From Azonexus hydrophilus (GTDB lineage: Bacteria > Pseudomonadota > Gammaproteobacteria > Burkholderiales > Rhodocyclaceae), in contig NZ_CAJHOB010000010.1 in assembly GCF_905120355.1 (NCBI RefSeq), forward strand, positions 1 to 64,000: 64,000 nucleotides of DNA, in the 5' to 3' direction. Both the position numbers and the translations under genes were made by a program. Below the pieces are notes generated by a model. That model did not search any database. It saw only the letters and a list, made by a program, of their open reading frames with translations, and had not been told where the DNA came from. Positions within the stretch are counted from its first letter, which is position 1. The number at the start of each line of letters is the position of its first letter. Below, in pieces: positions 8,400 through 16,741 of the stretch.

Positions 8400-8615
8400 A
8401 TGCTCAAATATCTGCTCATCTGCATTCTGGCGCTGATCGTCTGGTGGGCGTGGCGGGCGCCGCGCCGCCGGGAACGGGCCGTTCCCCCCCGTAACGTGGA
8501 GGGGGATGAAAACATGGTGGCCTGCGCCCGCTGCGGGGTGTATCTGCCCGCGAGCGAAGCATTGCCCGGGCCACGGGGGACCTATTTTTGTTCGTCGCAA
8601 CATCGTGAAGGCTAG
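8400..8615 (+). CDS. PP0621 family protein
   Basis: A 71-aa protein with one N-terminal membrane helix (about 4-18), a basic linker and a small zinc-ribbon-like end with Cys42, Cys45, Cys64 and His68 (CARCGVYLP and YFCSSQH). This is the PP0621-family architecture, whose function is unknown. In beta- and gammaproteobacteria the family is found next to pilS/pilR, as here. The stop lies 8 nt inside the GTG start of pilS, so the two are probably coupled. Confidence 0.8.
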   Translation: MLKYLLICILALIVWWAWRAPRRRERAVPPRNVEGDENMVACARCGVYLPASEALPGPRGTYFCSSQHREG

Positions 8616-10203
8616 CGTTCCTGCCTGGCTGACCAGCACCTGGGAGGCCAACTGGCACTCGTTCCAGTACTTCCTCTTTGCCCGCTTCCTGTTCGGCGCA
8701 CTGTGCCTGCTCGGCCTGGTGTTCCCCGGGCAGTGGAACGTGCAGCTGGCCCTGCCGCCGTCACCGACGCTGTTCACCCTGTTCATCCTGTTCCTGCTGC
8801 TCAGCGGTGGTGGTCTGCTGCTCGCGCGTCTGTGGCAGAAGCATTTCAATTTCCAGCTGTCGCTGCAGGTGGTCGTCGACATCGTGCTGATCAACAGCCT
8901 GATGGTGCTGGCCGGGGGGATCGAGAGTGGTTTTGGCCTCATCCTGCTGGTTTCCCTGGCGGCGGCAAGTCTGGTCGGGCAGGGGCGCTGGGTGTTGTTT
9001 TATGCTGCGCTGGCAACGTTCTCCGTGCTGATCATGCAAAGTCAGGCGATTGTCGCGCAGGGGGCCGACAGTGGCAGCATCGTGCAGGCGGGGTTCATTT
9101 CTGCGGCGTATTTTGCCACCGCCATCCTGGCCCGCCTGCTCGGCCAGCGCATCATGGCCAACGAAGAGCTGGCGCGGCGGCGCGGTATCGAACTGGCGGA
9201 CCAGATTCACATCAATCAGCGCGTGGTCGAGCGCATGCAGGATGGCGTGCTCATTCTCGGCCACGATGGTCGGATCGTGCGCCACAACCCGATGGCGGCG
9301 CGCCTGCTGGGCTTGCCGGAAGCCGCCACGCATCTCGAGAGTTGCACCCCGCCACTGGCCGCGGCGCTGCAGAACTGGCTGGCGGGCTATAGCAGCGACA
9401 GCGTCTTCATCAGCGGCGCCGGTAATGCCGAACTGGGGGCCCGCTTCATGCCCACCGGCAGCAGCAGCGGTGAAGTGCTGGTGTTCGTTGAGGATGTGGA
9501 GCGCATCAAGGAGCAGGCCAAGCAGCTGAAACTCGCCGCCCTGGGCCGTTTGACGGCCAGCATCGCACACGAAATACGCAATCCGTTGTCGGCCATCGGC
9601 CATGCCGCAGAGTTGCTGCATGAGGAGCGGCGTGGCGAAACATTCGATCGCCTGCTGCGCATCATCGGTGACAACACCTTGCGCCTGAACCGGATCGTGA
9701 CCGATGTGCTTGAACTGGGGCGACAGAAGCAGGCACGGGTGGAAGGGATCAGCCTGCGGCCTTTTCTCGTCCGCCTGGCGGAAGATGCGCAGTCGGTGGG
9801 GCAATGGCCCCCCGACGTGGTCCGACTGGACGTGCCGCCGTCGTTGCTGTTGTGCTTTGACCGGGCGCATCTGCATCAGGTGTTGTGGAACCTGATCGCA
9901 AATGCCGTGCGTCATTCCAGTGGCAAACCCGGTGCGGTGCAGGTGCGGGCAGCGGCCAGCGAGGCCAGCGGCCGGGTGGATATTGCGGTGTGCGACGATG
10001 GCCCGGGCGTGTCGGAGCAGATGCGCGACCAGATTTTCGAGCCGTTCTTTACCACCCACAGCCTCGGGACGGGGCTGGGGCTGTTCATTGCCCGCGAACT
10101 ATGTGTTGCCAACGGGGCCACGCTGGTGTTGCGCAATCTTGCTCCCGGCATGGCGCCGGGGGCACAATTCGTCATTTCCGGGAGATGTGACACGTGTCTG
10201 TAA
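8605..10203 (+). CDS. pilS: Type IV pilus sensor histidine kinase PilS
   Basis: A 532-aa membrane sensor kinase that phosphorylates PilR to control sigma-54-dependent pilin expression. About six hydrophobic helices fill residues 10-190, followed by a PAS-like segment (RMQDGVLILGHDGRIVRHNPMA), HisKA (IAHEIRNPLSAI, His322) and an HATPase domain (NLIANAVRHS, DDGPGVS, GTGLGLFIA). The start is set at GTG 8605, because earlier in-frame codons lie inside the PP0621 gene and read as unrelated sequence. The downstream pilR begins 10 nt inside this gene. The pilS-pilR-ampD order supports the name. Confidence 0.9.
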   Translation: MKASVPAWLTSTWEANWHSFQYFLFARFLFGALCLLGLVFPGQWNVQLALPPSPTLFTLFILFLLLSGGGLLLARLWQKHFNFQLSLQVVVDIVLINSLMVLAGGIESGFGLILLVSLAAASLVGQGRWVLFYAALATFSVLIMQSQAIVAQGADSGSIVQAGFISAAYFATAILARLLGQRIMANEELARRRGIELADQIHINQRVVERMQDGVLILGHDGRIVRHNPMAARLLGLPEAATHLESCTPPLAAALQNWLAGYSSDSVFISGAGNAELGARFMPTGSSSGEVLVFVEDVERIKEQAKQLKLAALGRLTASIAHEIRNPLSAIGHAAELLHEERRGETFDRLLRIIGDNTLRLNRIVTDVLELGRQKQARVEGISLRPFLVRLAEDAQSVGQWPPDVVRLDVPPSLLLCFDRAHLHQVLWNLIANAVRHSSGKPGAVQVRAAASEASGRVDIAVCDDGPGVSEQMRDQIFEPFFTTHSLGTGLGLFIARELCVANGATLVLRNLAPGMAPGAQFVISGRCDTCL

Positions 10204-11576
10204 GCCGTAATGAGCGCCGGCCACGCAGCGAACTCAAGCGCGTGCTGGTGGTGGATGACGAAGCCGATATCCGCGAGCTGATCGACCTCACCTTGCTGCG
10301 CATGGGGCTGACGGCGGTGTGCGCGGGTTCCGTGGCGGAGGCGCGGGCGGCGTTGGCCAGTCACGATTTCCAGTTGTGCCTGACCGACATGCGCCTGCCC
10401 GATGGCGATGGCCTGGACATCGTGCGTCATATCGGCGAGGCGTACGCGCATCTGCCGGTGGCCGTGATCACGGCCTACGGCAGTGCCGAAAATGCTGTTG
10501 CAGCGCTGAAGGCGGGGGCGTTCGATTATCTGGCCAAGCCGATTGGCCTGGAGCAGTTGCGCAATCTGGTGCAGGCAGCGTTGCGGCTGCCCGGTACGGA
10601 AGAGGCTGTCGGCACGGCGGAGCAGGAAGGGCCGGAATTGCTGGGGGCGTCCCCGGCCATGCAGCAGGTCCGGGCGATGATCGAGAAACTGGCGCGCAGC
10701 CAGGCGCCGGTGTACATCTCCGGCGAATCGGGTTCAGGCAAGGAGGTTGCCGCCCGCCTCATTCATGCCCGCAGTGCCCGCAGTGCCGGGCCTTTCGTGC
10801 CGGTGAACTGCGGTGCGATTCCGGAAAACCTGATGGAGAGTGAATTTTTCGGCTATCGCAAGGGGGCTTTTACGGGCGCCGACAGTGATCGGGACGGGTT
10901 TTTCCAGGCGGCGCACGGGGGCACCTTGTTTCTCGATGAAGTGGCCGATCTACCGCTGTCGATGCAGGTCAAGCTGTTGCGTGCCATTCAGGAAAAGAAA
11001 GTGCGCAAGGTGGGGCAGGTCAGCGAGGAGCCGGTGGATCTGCGCATTCTCTGCGCGACCCACCGCAATCTGCGCGAGTGCGTCGAGAGTGGCACGTTCC
11101 GCCAGGATCTGTACTATCGCCTCAATGTCATCGAATTGCGCATGCCGCCCTTGCGCGAGCGCAGCGAAGACATCGAAATGCTGGCCGAGCGCATTCTGAA
11201 GCGTCTGGCGGGGCCGGAGCATCCGCTGCTGTCGGCGCAAGCCTTGGTGATGCTGATGACGTATACCTTCCCCGGTAACGTGCGGGAGCTGGAAAACATC
11301 CTCGAACGCGCTACTGCGCTCTGTGCCGAGGGCGTCATCCTGCCCGAGGATCTGCAGCTGGAATCGTTGGCCGTGCCGGCTGGGGCGGTCGCTGCGGAGG
11401 CGGGGAGCTGGTCGGCGCCAGCGCGCCCGGCGCCGCTGGCAGAGCGCTTGCGGGCCATCGAAAGTGCGCTGCTGCGCCACGTCATGAGCGAGGCGGCGGA
11501 CAATGCCGAGCAGGCGGCAGAGACCCTGCACGTCAGTGTCGAATCGCTGCAAGCCCGGCTGGCCCGCAACGCATGA
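10194..11576 (+). CDS. pilR: Type IV pilus response regulator PilR (sigma-54 activator)
   Basis: A 460-aa NtrC-family regulator that activates sigma-54 RNA polymerase, typically at pilA. The receiver domain has the acidic pair Asp21/Asp22 and phospho-acceptor Asp65 (CLTDMRLPDGDG). The AAA+ domain has Walker A GESGSGKE, the sigma-54 contact loop GAFTGAD, Walker B GGTLFLDEV and the R-finger region. The short C-terminal HTH (about 420-460) is Ala/Glu-rich and only weakly Fis-like. The GTG start at 10194 is supported by a GGGAGA Shine-Dalgarno 8 nt upstream and overlaps the pilS stop. No pilA is in the window. Confidence 0.9.
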   Translation: MSVSRNERRPRSELKRVLVVDDEADIRELIDLTLLRMGLTAVCAGSVAEARAALASHDFQLCLTDMRLPDGDGLDIVRHIGEAYAHLPVAVITAYGSAENAVAALKAGAFDYLAKPIGLEQLRNLVQAALRLPGTEEAVGTAEQEGPELLGASPAMQQVRAMIEKLARSQAPVYISGESGSGKEVAARLIHARSARSAGPFVPVNCGAIPENLMESEFFGYRKGAFTGADSDRDGFFQAAHGGTLFLDEVADLPLSMQVKLLRAIQEKKVRKVGQVSEEPVDLRILCATHRNLRECVESGTFRQDLYYRLNVIELRMPPLRERSEDIEMLAERILKRLAGPEHPLLSAQALVMLMTYTFPGNVRELENILERATALCAEGVILPEDLQLESLAVPAGAVAAEAGSWSAPARPAPLAERLRAIESALLRHVMSEAADNAEQAAETLHVSVESLQARLARNA

Positions 11577-12139
11577 CGCAGGAGGACGGCATCTGGTTGG
11601 CGGAGGGCTGGTGGTCAGCGGCGCGCCACCATCCTTCACCCAACTTCGGGCCGCGGCCGCCGGCAACTCCGGTATCGCTGATCGTGCTGCACAACATCAG
11701 CCTGCCGCCGGGCGAATTCTCGGCGCAACCGGTGGTCGATTTCTTTCTCAACCGGCTGGCGGTCGACGCTCATCCTTACTTTGCGGAAATCGCATCGCTG
11801 CAGGTCTCGGCGCATTTTTACATTGCCCGCGATGGTGCGTTATTTCAGTTTGTCGGCGCCGATCTGCGAGCCTGGCATGCCGGCCAGTCGTGCTGGCGGG
11901 GGGACGCGAACTGCAACGATTTTTCCATCGGCATCGAACTGGCCGGCAGCGACGACACGCCTTTCGCCGCCGCTCAGTACGTCACGTTATGGCCGCTGCT
12001 GCGCGCCCTGCGCCAGCGTTATCCTGTCACCGCCATCGCCGGCCACAGTGACATTGCCCCCGGGCGTAAAACCGATCCCGGGCCCTGTTTCGACTGGCCC
12101 GCCGTGGCCGAACGTCACCCCGATCTCTGCCCGCCTTGA
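11573..12139 (+). CDS. ampD: 1,6-anhydro-N-acetylmuramyl-L-alanine amidase AmpD
   Basis: A 188-aa cytoplasmic zinc amidase that removes the stem peptide from anhydro-muropeptides during cell-wall recycling and so indirectly sets beta-lactamase induction in some species. Zinc ligands are visible as His40 (VLHNISLPPGEF), His158 (GHSDIAPGRKTDPG) and Asp168. There is no signal peptide, in agreement with AmpD rather than periplasmic AmiD. It starts inside the pilR stop (ATGA overlap) and is followed 7 nt later by a response-regulator gene, so pilSR-ampD and the next two-component pair may be read through together. Confidence 0.93.
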   Translation: MTQEDGIWLAEGWWSAARHHPSPNFGPRPPATPVSLIVLHNISLPPGEFSAQPVVDFFLNRLAVDAHPYFAEIASLQVSAHFYIARDGALFQFVGADLRAWHAGQSCWRGDANCNDFSIGIELAGSDDTPFAAAQYVTLWPLLRALRQRYPVTAIAGHSDIAPGRKTDPGPCFDWPAVAERHPDLCPP

Positions 12140-12146
12140 GACTGCC

Positions 12147-12821
12147 ATGCGCTTGCTCGTCATCGAAGACCACCCCGACATCCTGGCCAATATTGCCGAC
12201 TACCTGACGGCGGCAGGGCATGTCGTCGATTGCGCCCACAACGGTCCCGGCGGCCTGCACCTGGCGCTGACCGGCAGCTATGACCTGATCGTGCTCGACA
12301 TCATGCTGCCGGGCATGGATGGCTTTCAGCTCTGCCGCAGCCTGCGCGCCAGCGGCAAGCGCACGCCGATCATCATGCTGACCGCGCGCGATACGCTCGA
12401 CGACCGTCTGCAAGGGTTGCGCGAAGGCGCCGATGACTATCTGGTCAAGCCGTTTGCCCTGGCCGAACTGGCGGCGCGTATCGATGCCGTGCTGCGGCGC
12501 AGCGAAGGTTTTCAGTCGCGTCTGCAGGTGGATGATCTGCTGCTCGATCTCGCTACCTGGCAGGTCACTCGCGCCGGCCAGCCGCTGAAGCTGAATCCGG
12601 CCTGCCTCAAATTGCTCGAACTCCTGATGCGCAAGAGTCCTGGCGTGGTGCGCCGGGAAGAAATGGAGTTTGCCCTCTGGGGCGATCAGCCGCCACCGAG
12701 CGACAGTCTGCGCAGCCACCTGCATCTGCTGCGCCAGGCGGTCGATCGCCCTTTTGCACACAGCCTGCTGCACACCGTGCATGGCATGGGCTACCGCCTG
12801 GCGGCCGAGCATGCGCAGTGA
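12147..12821 (+). CDS. OmpR-family response regulator (ColR/PmrA-like)
   Basis: A 224-aa two-domain regulator. The receiver has the acidic pocket Glu7/Asp8, phospho-acceptor Asp51 (LIVLDIMLPGMDG) and LVKPF. The C-terminal winged-helix DNA-binding domain (about 125-224) has NPACLKLLELLMRKSP and the recognition helix SDSLRSHLHLLRQAVD. It overlaps the sensor kinase gene by 11 nt. The genes immediately downstream encode a SAM methyltransferase, a sulfatase-fold envelope protein and a PAP2 phosphatase, so control of envelope modification is likely. ColR or PmrA/QseB are the closest functional analogies. The exact orthology is inference, so no symbol is given. It is the prime candidate to bind the 11-bp repeat arrays at 14077-14115 and 19564-19602. 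Confidence 0.87.
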   Translation: MRLLVIEDHPDILANIADYLTAAGHVVDCAHNGPGGLHLALTGSYDLIVLDIMLPGMDGFQLCRSLRASGKRTPIIMLTARDTLDDRLQGLREGADDYLVKPFALAELAARIDAVLRRSEGFQSRLQVDDLLLDLATWQVTRAGQPLKLNPACLKLLELLMRKSPGVVRREEMEFALWGDQPPPSDSLRSHLHLLRQAVDRPFAHSLLHTVHGMGYRLAAEHAQ

Positions 12822-14076
12822 ACGCATGCCGCAGCCGTTGGCGCGGCGCATCCTGCTTTCCTTCATCCTGCTCACGTCGCTGGTCGCCGGCATCAATGCC
12901 TGGGCCATCATTACCGTCCTGCATGAGGTGGAAGAGGATCTGGTCGGCGAGGAATTGCGCCAGGATATGGCGGCGGTGGAAAACGTCTTCCTCACCGAAG
13001 GCCGGATTCCCGACCTGACGGGTGGCAGCGCCCTGTACGCGCCGACGCTGCGGCCGCAGAAACCCTTGCCGCGGGAGCTCGAAACACCGCACCCGGGGTA
13101 TCAGGAAGTGGTCACGGAGCGTGTCGCCTGGCATGTGCTGGAAGAAGAAATCGATGGTCACCGTTTCATTCTGGTGCGCAATCAGGATGCCTTCGAGGCG
13201 CGTGAAAAGCTGTTTTACAAGGTGGTCGCGGGCGGCGTGTTGCTGGCCATCGCACTGGCCTACCTGATCGGGCGCCTGACTGTACGCCGGGTCATCGATC
13301 CGGTGATTCGCCTTGCCGCCGCCGTCCGGACGCAGGGGGCGGCACGGCCACTGGCGACAGCCTATGGTGATGACGAGCTGGGGCAGCTGGCGCAGGCATT
13401 CGATCAGGCATTCAACGAACTGCAGGCCGCACTCGAACGTGAGCGGCTGTTTACCAGCGACGTCAGCCATGAATTGCGCACCCCCTTGATGATCGTGTCG
13501 ACGTCCTGCGAATTGCTGGCGCAGGGGCCGCTGCCGGACAACAGCCAGCGGCAGATTGCGCGGATCGCCAAGGCCGGTGCCGACATGCAGGCGCTGGTGG
13601 AAACCTTCCTGCAACTGGCCCGGGTGCAGACAACCCGGCTGGCGGAGGGCGACGGCGTCAGCCTCGAGCAGATTGCCGCAGAACAGGTCGCCGTGTGGCA
13701 ACCGCTGATCGAAGTGCGCGGTTTGTCCTTCGTGTATCGCCAGGAAGGCACGGTGTCCGGCCGCTGGCACCCGACGCTGCTGCGCGTGGTACTGGGCAAC
13801 CTGCTGCGCAATGCGCTGCATTACACCGAACAGGGCGAGATCCGTTTATGTCTGGATGTTGATGGTTTTCGTGTCGAGGATACCGGTCCCGGCATTGCGC
13901 CGGAAGAACTGGGCCGCATCTTCGAACCCTTCCAGCGCGGTCGGCATGCGCGTGGCGAAGGGCTCGGCCTGGGGCTGTCCCTGGTGCGCCGGGTATGCGC
14001 CCAGGCCGGCTGGAGTGTGACCGCCGAGGCGCTGGCGGCGGGCGGCAGCTGTTTCCGGGTCCGTTTGCGGCCCTGA
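12811..14076 (+). CDS. Sensor histidine kinase (ColS/PmrB-like)
   Basis: A 421-aa inner-membrane kinase. TM1 is about 13-35, a roughly 100-aa periplasmic sensor domain follows, then TM2 (about 138-158), a HAMP-like linker (RRVIDPVIRLAAAVR), HisKA (DVSHELRTPLMIV, His220) and HATPase (NLLRNALHYT, DTGPGI, GEGLGLGLSLVRR). The sensor domain contains Glu-rich patches (LHEVEEDLVGEE, VLEEEIDG); acidic patches in such sensors often bind Fe3+, Zn2+ or cationic peptides, which here is inference. The ATG at 12811 overlaps the regulator gene; another ATG at 12826 is possible. The stop is followed immediately by the first half-site of the repeat array. Confidence 0.87.
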   Translation: MRSERMPQPLARRILLSFILLTSLVAGINAWAIITVLHEVEEDLVGEELRQDMAAVENVFLTEGRIPDLTGGSALYAPTLRPQKPLPRELETPHPGYQEVVTERVAWHVLEEEIDGHRFILVRNQDAFEAREKLFYKVVAGGVLLAIALAYLIGRLTVRRVIDPVIRLAAAVRTQGAARPLATAYGDDELGQLAQAFDQAFNELQAALERERLFTSDVSHELRTPLMIVSTSCELLAQGPLPDNSQRQIARIAKAGADMQALVETFLQLARVQTTRLAEGDGVSLEQIAAEQVAVWQPLIEVRGLSFVYRQEGTVSGRWHPTLLRVVLGNLLRNALHYTEQGEIRLCLDVDGFRVEDTGPGIAPEELGRIFEPFQRGRHARGEGLGLGLSLVRRVCAQAGWSVTAEALAAGGSCFRVRLRP

Positions 14077-14115
14077 TTTCACAAAAATTTCACATTTTTT
14101 TGACGTGGCTTTGAT
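14077..14115 (+). promoter_or_regulatory. Direct-repeat operator array, 4 half-sites at 11-bp steps
   Basis: Half-sites TTTCAC (14077), TTTCAC (14088), TTTGAC (14099) and TTTGAT (14110) start exactly 11 bp apart and fit the consensus NTTSAC. The array begins at the first base after the sensor-kinase stop codon. The third site overlaps a possible -35 (TTGACG, 14100-14105), with only a poor -10 downstream near 14123-14130. Eleven-bp direct repeats are the known target geometry of OmpR/PhoB-family dimers. The same consensus and spacing recur on the minus strand at 19564-19602. Binding by the adjacent regulator is inference. Confidence 0.65.
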
Positions 14116-14161
14116 TGCCGCATGTCTATCGTTGTCGCCATTACTTACTGACGGGCTGACC

Positions 14162-14845
14162 GTGACTAAACGCACACCGATCGAACTCGAGTTTTCCAAG
14201 AAATACGACGACGAACATTCGCTGCAGTATTTCCGCAAGCACAAGGATGGCCTGGCGCGTCGTTTATCCGACTGGCGGGATCAGCAACTGGCACGCCGGG
14301 CCCTGCAGATTGCCGGCAATCCCGGGGTGGTGCTCGATCTGCCCTGTGGCGCCGGACGGTTCTGGTCCTTGCTGGCAGAACAGCCGGAGCGTGTCATCCT
14401 GGCTGCGGACAATTCGCCGCACATGCTTGAGGTGGCGCGGCGTTGCCAGCCAGCGGAACTGGTCAGTCGGGTCAAGACGTTTCAGACCTCGGCGTTCGCC
14501 ATTGATCTGGAGGATGGCGCGGTCGACTGTGTTTTCAGCATGCGCCTCCTGCACCACATTGCCGAACCGGAGCACCGTCTGGCCATGCTGCGCGAGTTTC
14601 ACCGGGTGACGCGCGACACCTTGATCGTATCCCTGTGGGTGGATGGTAATTACAAAGCCTGGAAACGCCGCCGCCTGGAAGCTCGGCGTGCCTTGCGCGG
14701 TCCGGGCGAAAACCAGAACCGGTTCATGGTTTCGGCTGCCGTCGTCGAAGCGGAATTCGCCGCTGCCGGTTTCAAGGTGCTGGCGAGCCAGGATTTCCTG
14801 CCGCGCTATGCAATGTGGCGTGTTTATACCCTGCGCAAAGCCTGA
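14162..14845 (+). CDS. Class I SAM-dependent methyltransferase (WarA-like context)
   Basis: A 227-aa Rossmann-fold methyltransferase. Motif I is VLDLPCGAGRFWSLLAE, followed by AADNSPHML (motif II) and a motif IV region VDCVFSMRLLHHI, as in small-molecule or lipid methyltransferases. The GTG at 14162 is preferred because an upstream ATG at 14105 would place the start inside the operator array. Its place directly after a ColRS-like pair recalls Pseudomonas WarA, an LPS-modifying methyltransferase beside colRS, although WarA also carries a kinase domain that is absent here. An LPS or lipid substrate is therefore an inference from context. The YejM-like gene starts 18 nt downstream with a good AGGA site. 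Confidence 0.78.
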   Translation: MTKRTPIELEFSKKYDDEHSLQYFRKHKDGLARRLSDWRDQQLARRALQIAGNPGVVLDLPCGAGRFWSLLAEQPERVILAADNSPHMLEVARRCQPAELVSRVKTFQTSAFAIDLEDGAVDCVFSMRLLHHIAEPEHRLAMLREFHRVTRDTLIVSLWVDGNYKAWKRRRLEARRALRGPGENQNRFMVSAAVVEAEFAAAGFKVLASQDFLPRYAMWRVYTLRKA

Positions 14846-14863
14846 TTTTTACAGGAATAGACG

Positions 14864-16741
14864 ATGTCGTTCGCCATTGATGCGGCTGCGGCGCCCGCAG
14901 CTGTGAGCCCGCTGCGCCGTTATTTTGCCCTGCTCTATGTGGCGCTGTGCGTCATGATCGGCCTGTTCTGGCCGCAGGTCGAAATTGAGGGGGCGCAGGC
15001 CTGGGGCTATGTCCTGCTCAGTACCCTGGCGTACTCTGGCGCCTATCTGCTGCTGGCGGCCCTGCCGCTGGGGCTGTTGTCACTGTTGCCACGCCGTCTG
15101 CCTGGACGTGATCTGTGGCTGGCCGGCGCGGCAGGCCTGGGCGGCAGCCTGGTGCTGCTGGCGGTGTATGCCGATTACCGGCTGTTTTCGCTCTACCAGT
15201 ATCACTTCAACGGTTTTGTCTGGAACCTGCTGACGACGCCGGGGGGGATTGCGGCACTCGGTGCGACCGAATCGACGGAGCGTACGGTGGCCATGCAGGT
15301 GGCCGGCATCGTGCTGGCCAATATGGCCGTGCTGTGGCTGCTGCACCGCTATCACGACCGCGGCTGGCAATTGCCCCGGCGGACCTGGCGGCGGACGGCG
15401 GCCACCTTGTTTTGTTTGCTGGGCGTGGTTGAACTGGGTTTCGCCTACAGCGTGCATACCGGTCAGGAGAACATTCTGGCGGCGGCGGATGCGATTCCCT
15501 TCCATCTCAAGAGCGGCGCCAGCAAGCTGTTCAAGCGTCTGGGCGTCGAACCGCGGGGCAAGGAAAACATGCGCCTGGCCGGCGGTGAGGTGGTCTATCC
15601 GGCAGAGCCGGTCGATAGCAGCAAGGTACGGCCGGATAACGTGATCATTCTGGTGGCCGAATCCTTCCGCTGGGATCTGCTCGACCCGGAAATCACCCCC
15701 AACCTGTGGCGCTTTTCCCAGCGCGCGACGCGTTACGAGCGTCACTACAGCGGTGGCAACCGTACCCGCATGGGCATGTTCTCGCTTTTCTACGGGATTT
15801 ACGCGCCCTACTGGTACAGCTTTGAAAAACAGCGGGTGTCGCCGGTGCTGATGCAGGTGCTGCGCCAACAGGGGTATCAGATGGCCCTGCATACCAGCCA
15901 GAGCTTCACCTATCCCGAGTTGCACCACACCCTGTTCGTCGATGTGCCGCCGGAGAATATGCACGCCATCCAGCAGGGCGATGCCTGGCGCCGCGATATC
16001 CAGAACATCGACGATCTCAGCCGGCATATCGATCAGCGCGATCCGAAGCGTCCCTTCTTCGGCTTCATGTTCTTCGAATCGACGCATGCGCCGTACAGTT
16101 TCCCGGAAGACAGCGCGCTGCGTCCGGACTACCTGCGTGACATGAACTACATCGATCTCGATCTGCGCAACAACATCGGCGGCATCCACAACCGCTACGT
16201 CAATGCGGCGCATCACATCGATGCCCAGTTCGGGCGTCTGCTCGAACACCTGGAACGTACCGGCATGCTCGACAAGACGGCTGTGCTCTTTACCGGTGAC
16301 CACGGTGAGGAATTCATGGAAAAAGGGCGCTGGGGTCACGGTCATGGCAGCACCTTCCCGGAAGAACAGATCCGCGTACCGCTCGTGCTCTGGCGTCCGG
16401 GAGTCGAACCGGCCGTGGTCAGCCACCGCACCTCACACCTGCAGGTCGCGCCCACCTTGCTGCACTGGCTGGGCGTGCAACAGGCGCCGCAGACCTATAG
16501 CTCGGCGCTGCCGCTGGAGCAGGAAATGCCTTACTTCGTCTTTGGTGAATACGACCACATGGGCGTCGATGACGGCGAACACAAGATCGTTTTTCCCTAT
16601 ACCGGGCGCGACCATTTCCGTTACAGCGTCTATGACGAGAACGATCACCCCGTCACCCGCACGCAGCGCGATGAGGTGGTGGCTGCCGCCCAGCCCCTGC
16701 TGACGGCGGTCAGCCATGAAAGCCGGCGTTTCGTGCGCTGA
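14864..16741 (+). CDS. YejM/PbgA-like inner-membrane protein with sulfatase-fold domain
   Basis: A 625-aa protein with five hydrophobic helices (about 18-205) and a C-terminal periplasmic alkaline-phosphatase/sulfatase-fold domain. The layout and short matches (YHFNGFVWNLL in the membrane part, SGGNRTRMGMFSLFYGI in the catalytic part) point to the YejM/PbgA (DUF3413) family, which in enterobacteria senses periplasmic LPS and regulates LpxC turnover. The LTA-synthase-type active-site set is present: Glu266 (LVAESFRWD), Thr301 (NRTR), Asp479 and His480 (GDHGEEF). It could therefore be an active phosphoethanolamine or phosphoglycerol transferase rather than a pure sensor. It has an AGGA ribosome site and lies in the candidate operon with the methyltransferase and the PAP2 gene. 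Confidence 0.8.
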   Translation: MSFAIDAAAAPAAVSPLRRYFALLYVALCVMIGLFWPQVEIEGAQAWGYVLLSTLAYSGAYLLLAALPLGLLSLLPRRLPGRDLWLAGAAGLGGSLVLLAVYADYRLFSLYQYHFNGFVWNLLTTPGGIAALGATESTERTVAMQVAGIVLANMAVLWLLHRYHDRGWQLPRRTWRRTAATLFCLLGVVELGFAYSVHTGQENILAAADAIPFHLKSGASKLFKRLGVEPRGKENMRLAGGEVVYPAEPVDSSKVRPDNVIILVAESFRWDLLDPEITPNLWRFSQRATRYERHYSGGNRTRMGMFSLFYGIYAPYWYSFEKQRVSPVLMQVLRQQGYQMALHTSQSFTYPELHHTLFVDVPPENMHAIQQGDAWRRDIQNIDDLSRHIDQRDPKRPFFGFMFFESTHAPYSFPEDSALRPDYLRDMNYIDLDLRNNIGGIHNRYVNAAHHIDAQFGRLLEHLERTGMLDKTAVLFTGDHGEEFMEKGRWGHGHGSTFPEEQIRVPLVLWRPGVEPAVVSHRTSHLQVAPTLLHWLGVQQAPQTYSSALPLEQEMPYFVFGEYDHMGVDDGEHKIVFPYTGRDHFRYSVYDENDHPVTRTQRDEVVAAAQPLLTAVSHESRRFVR

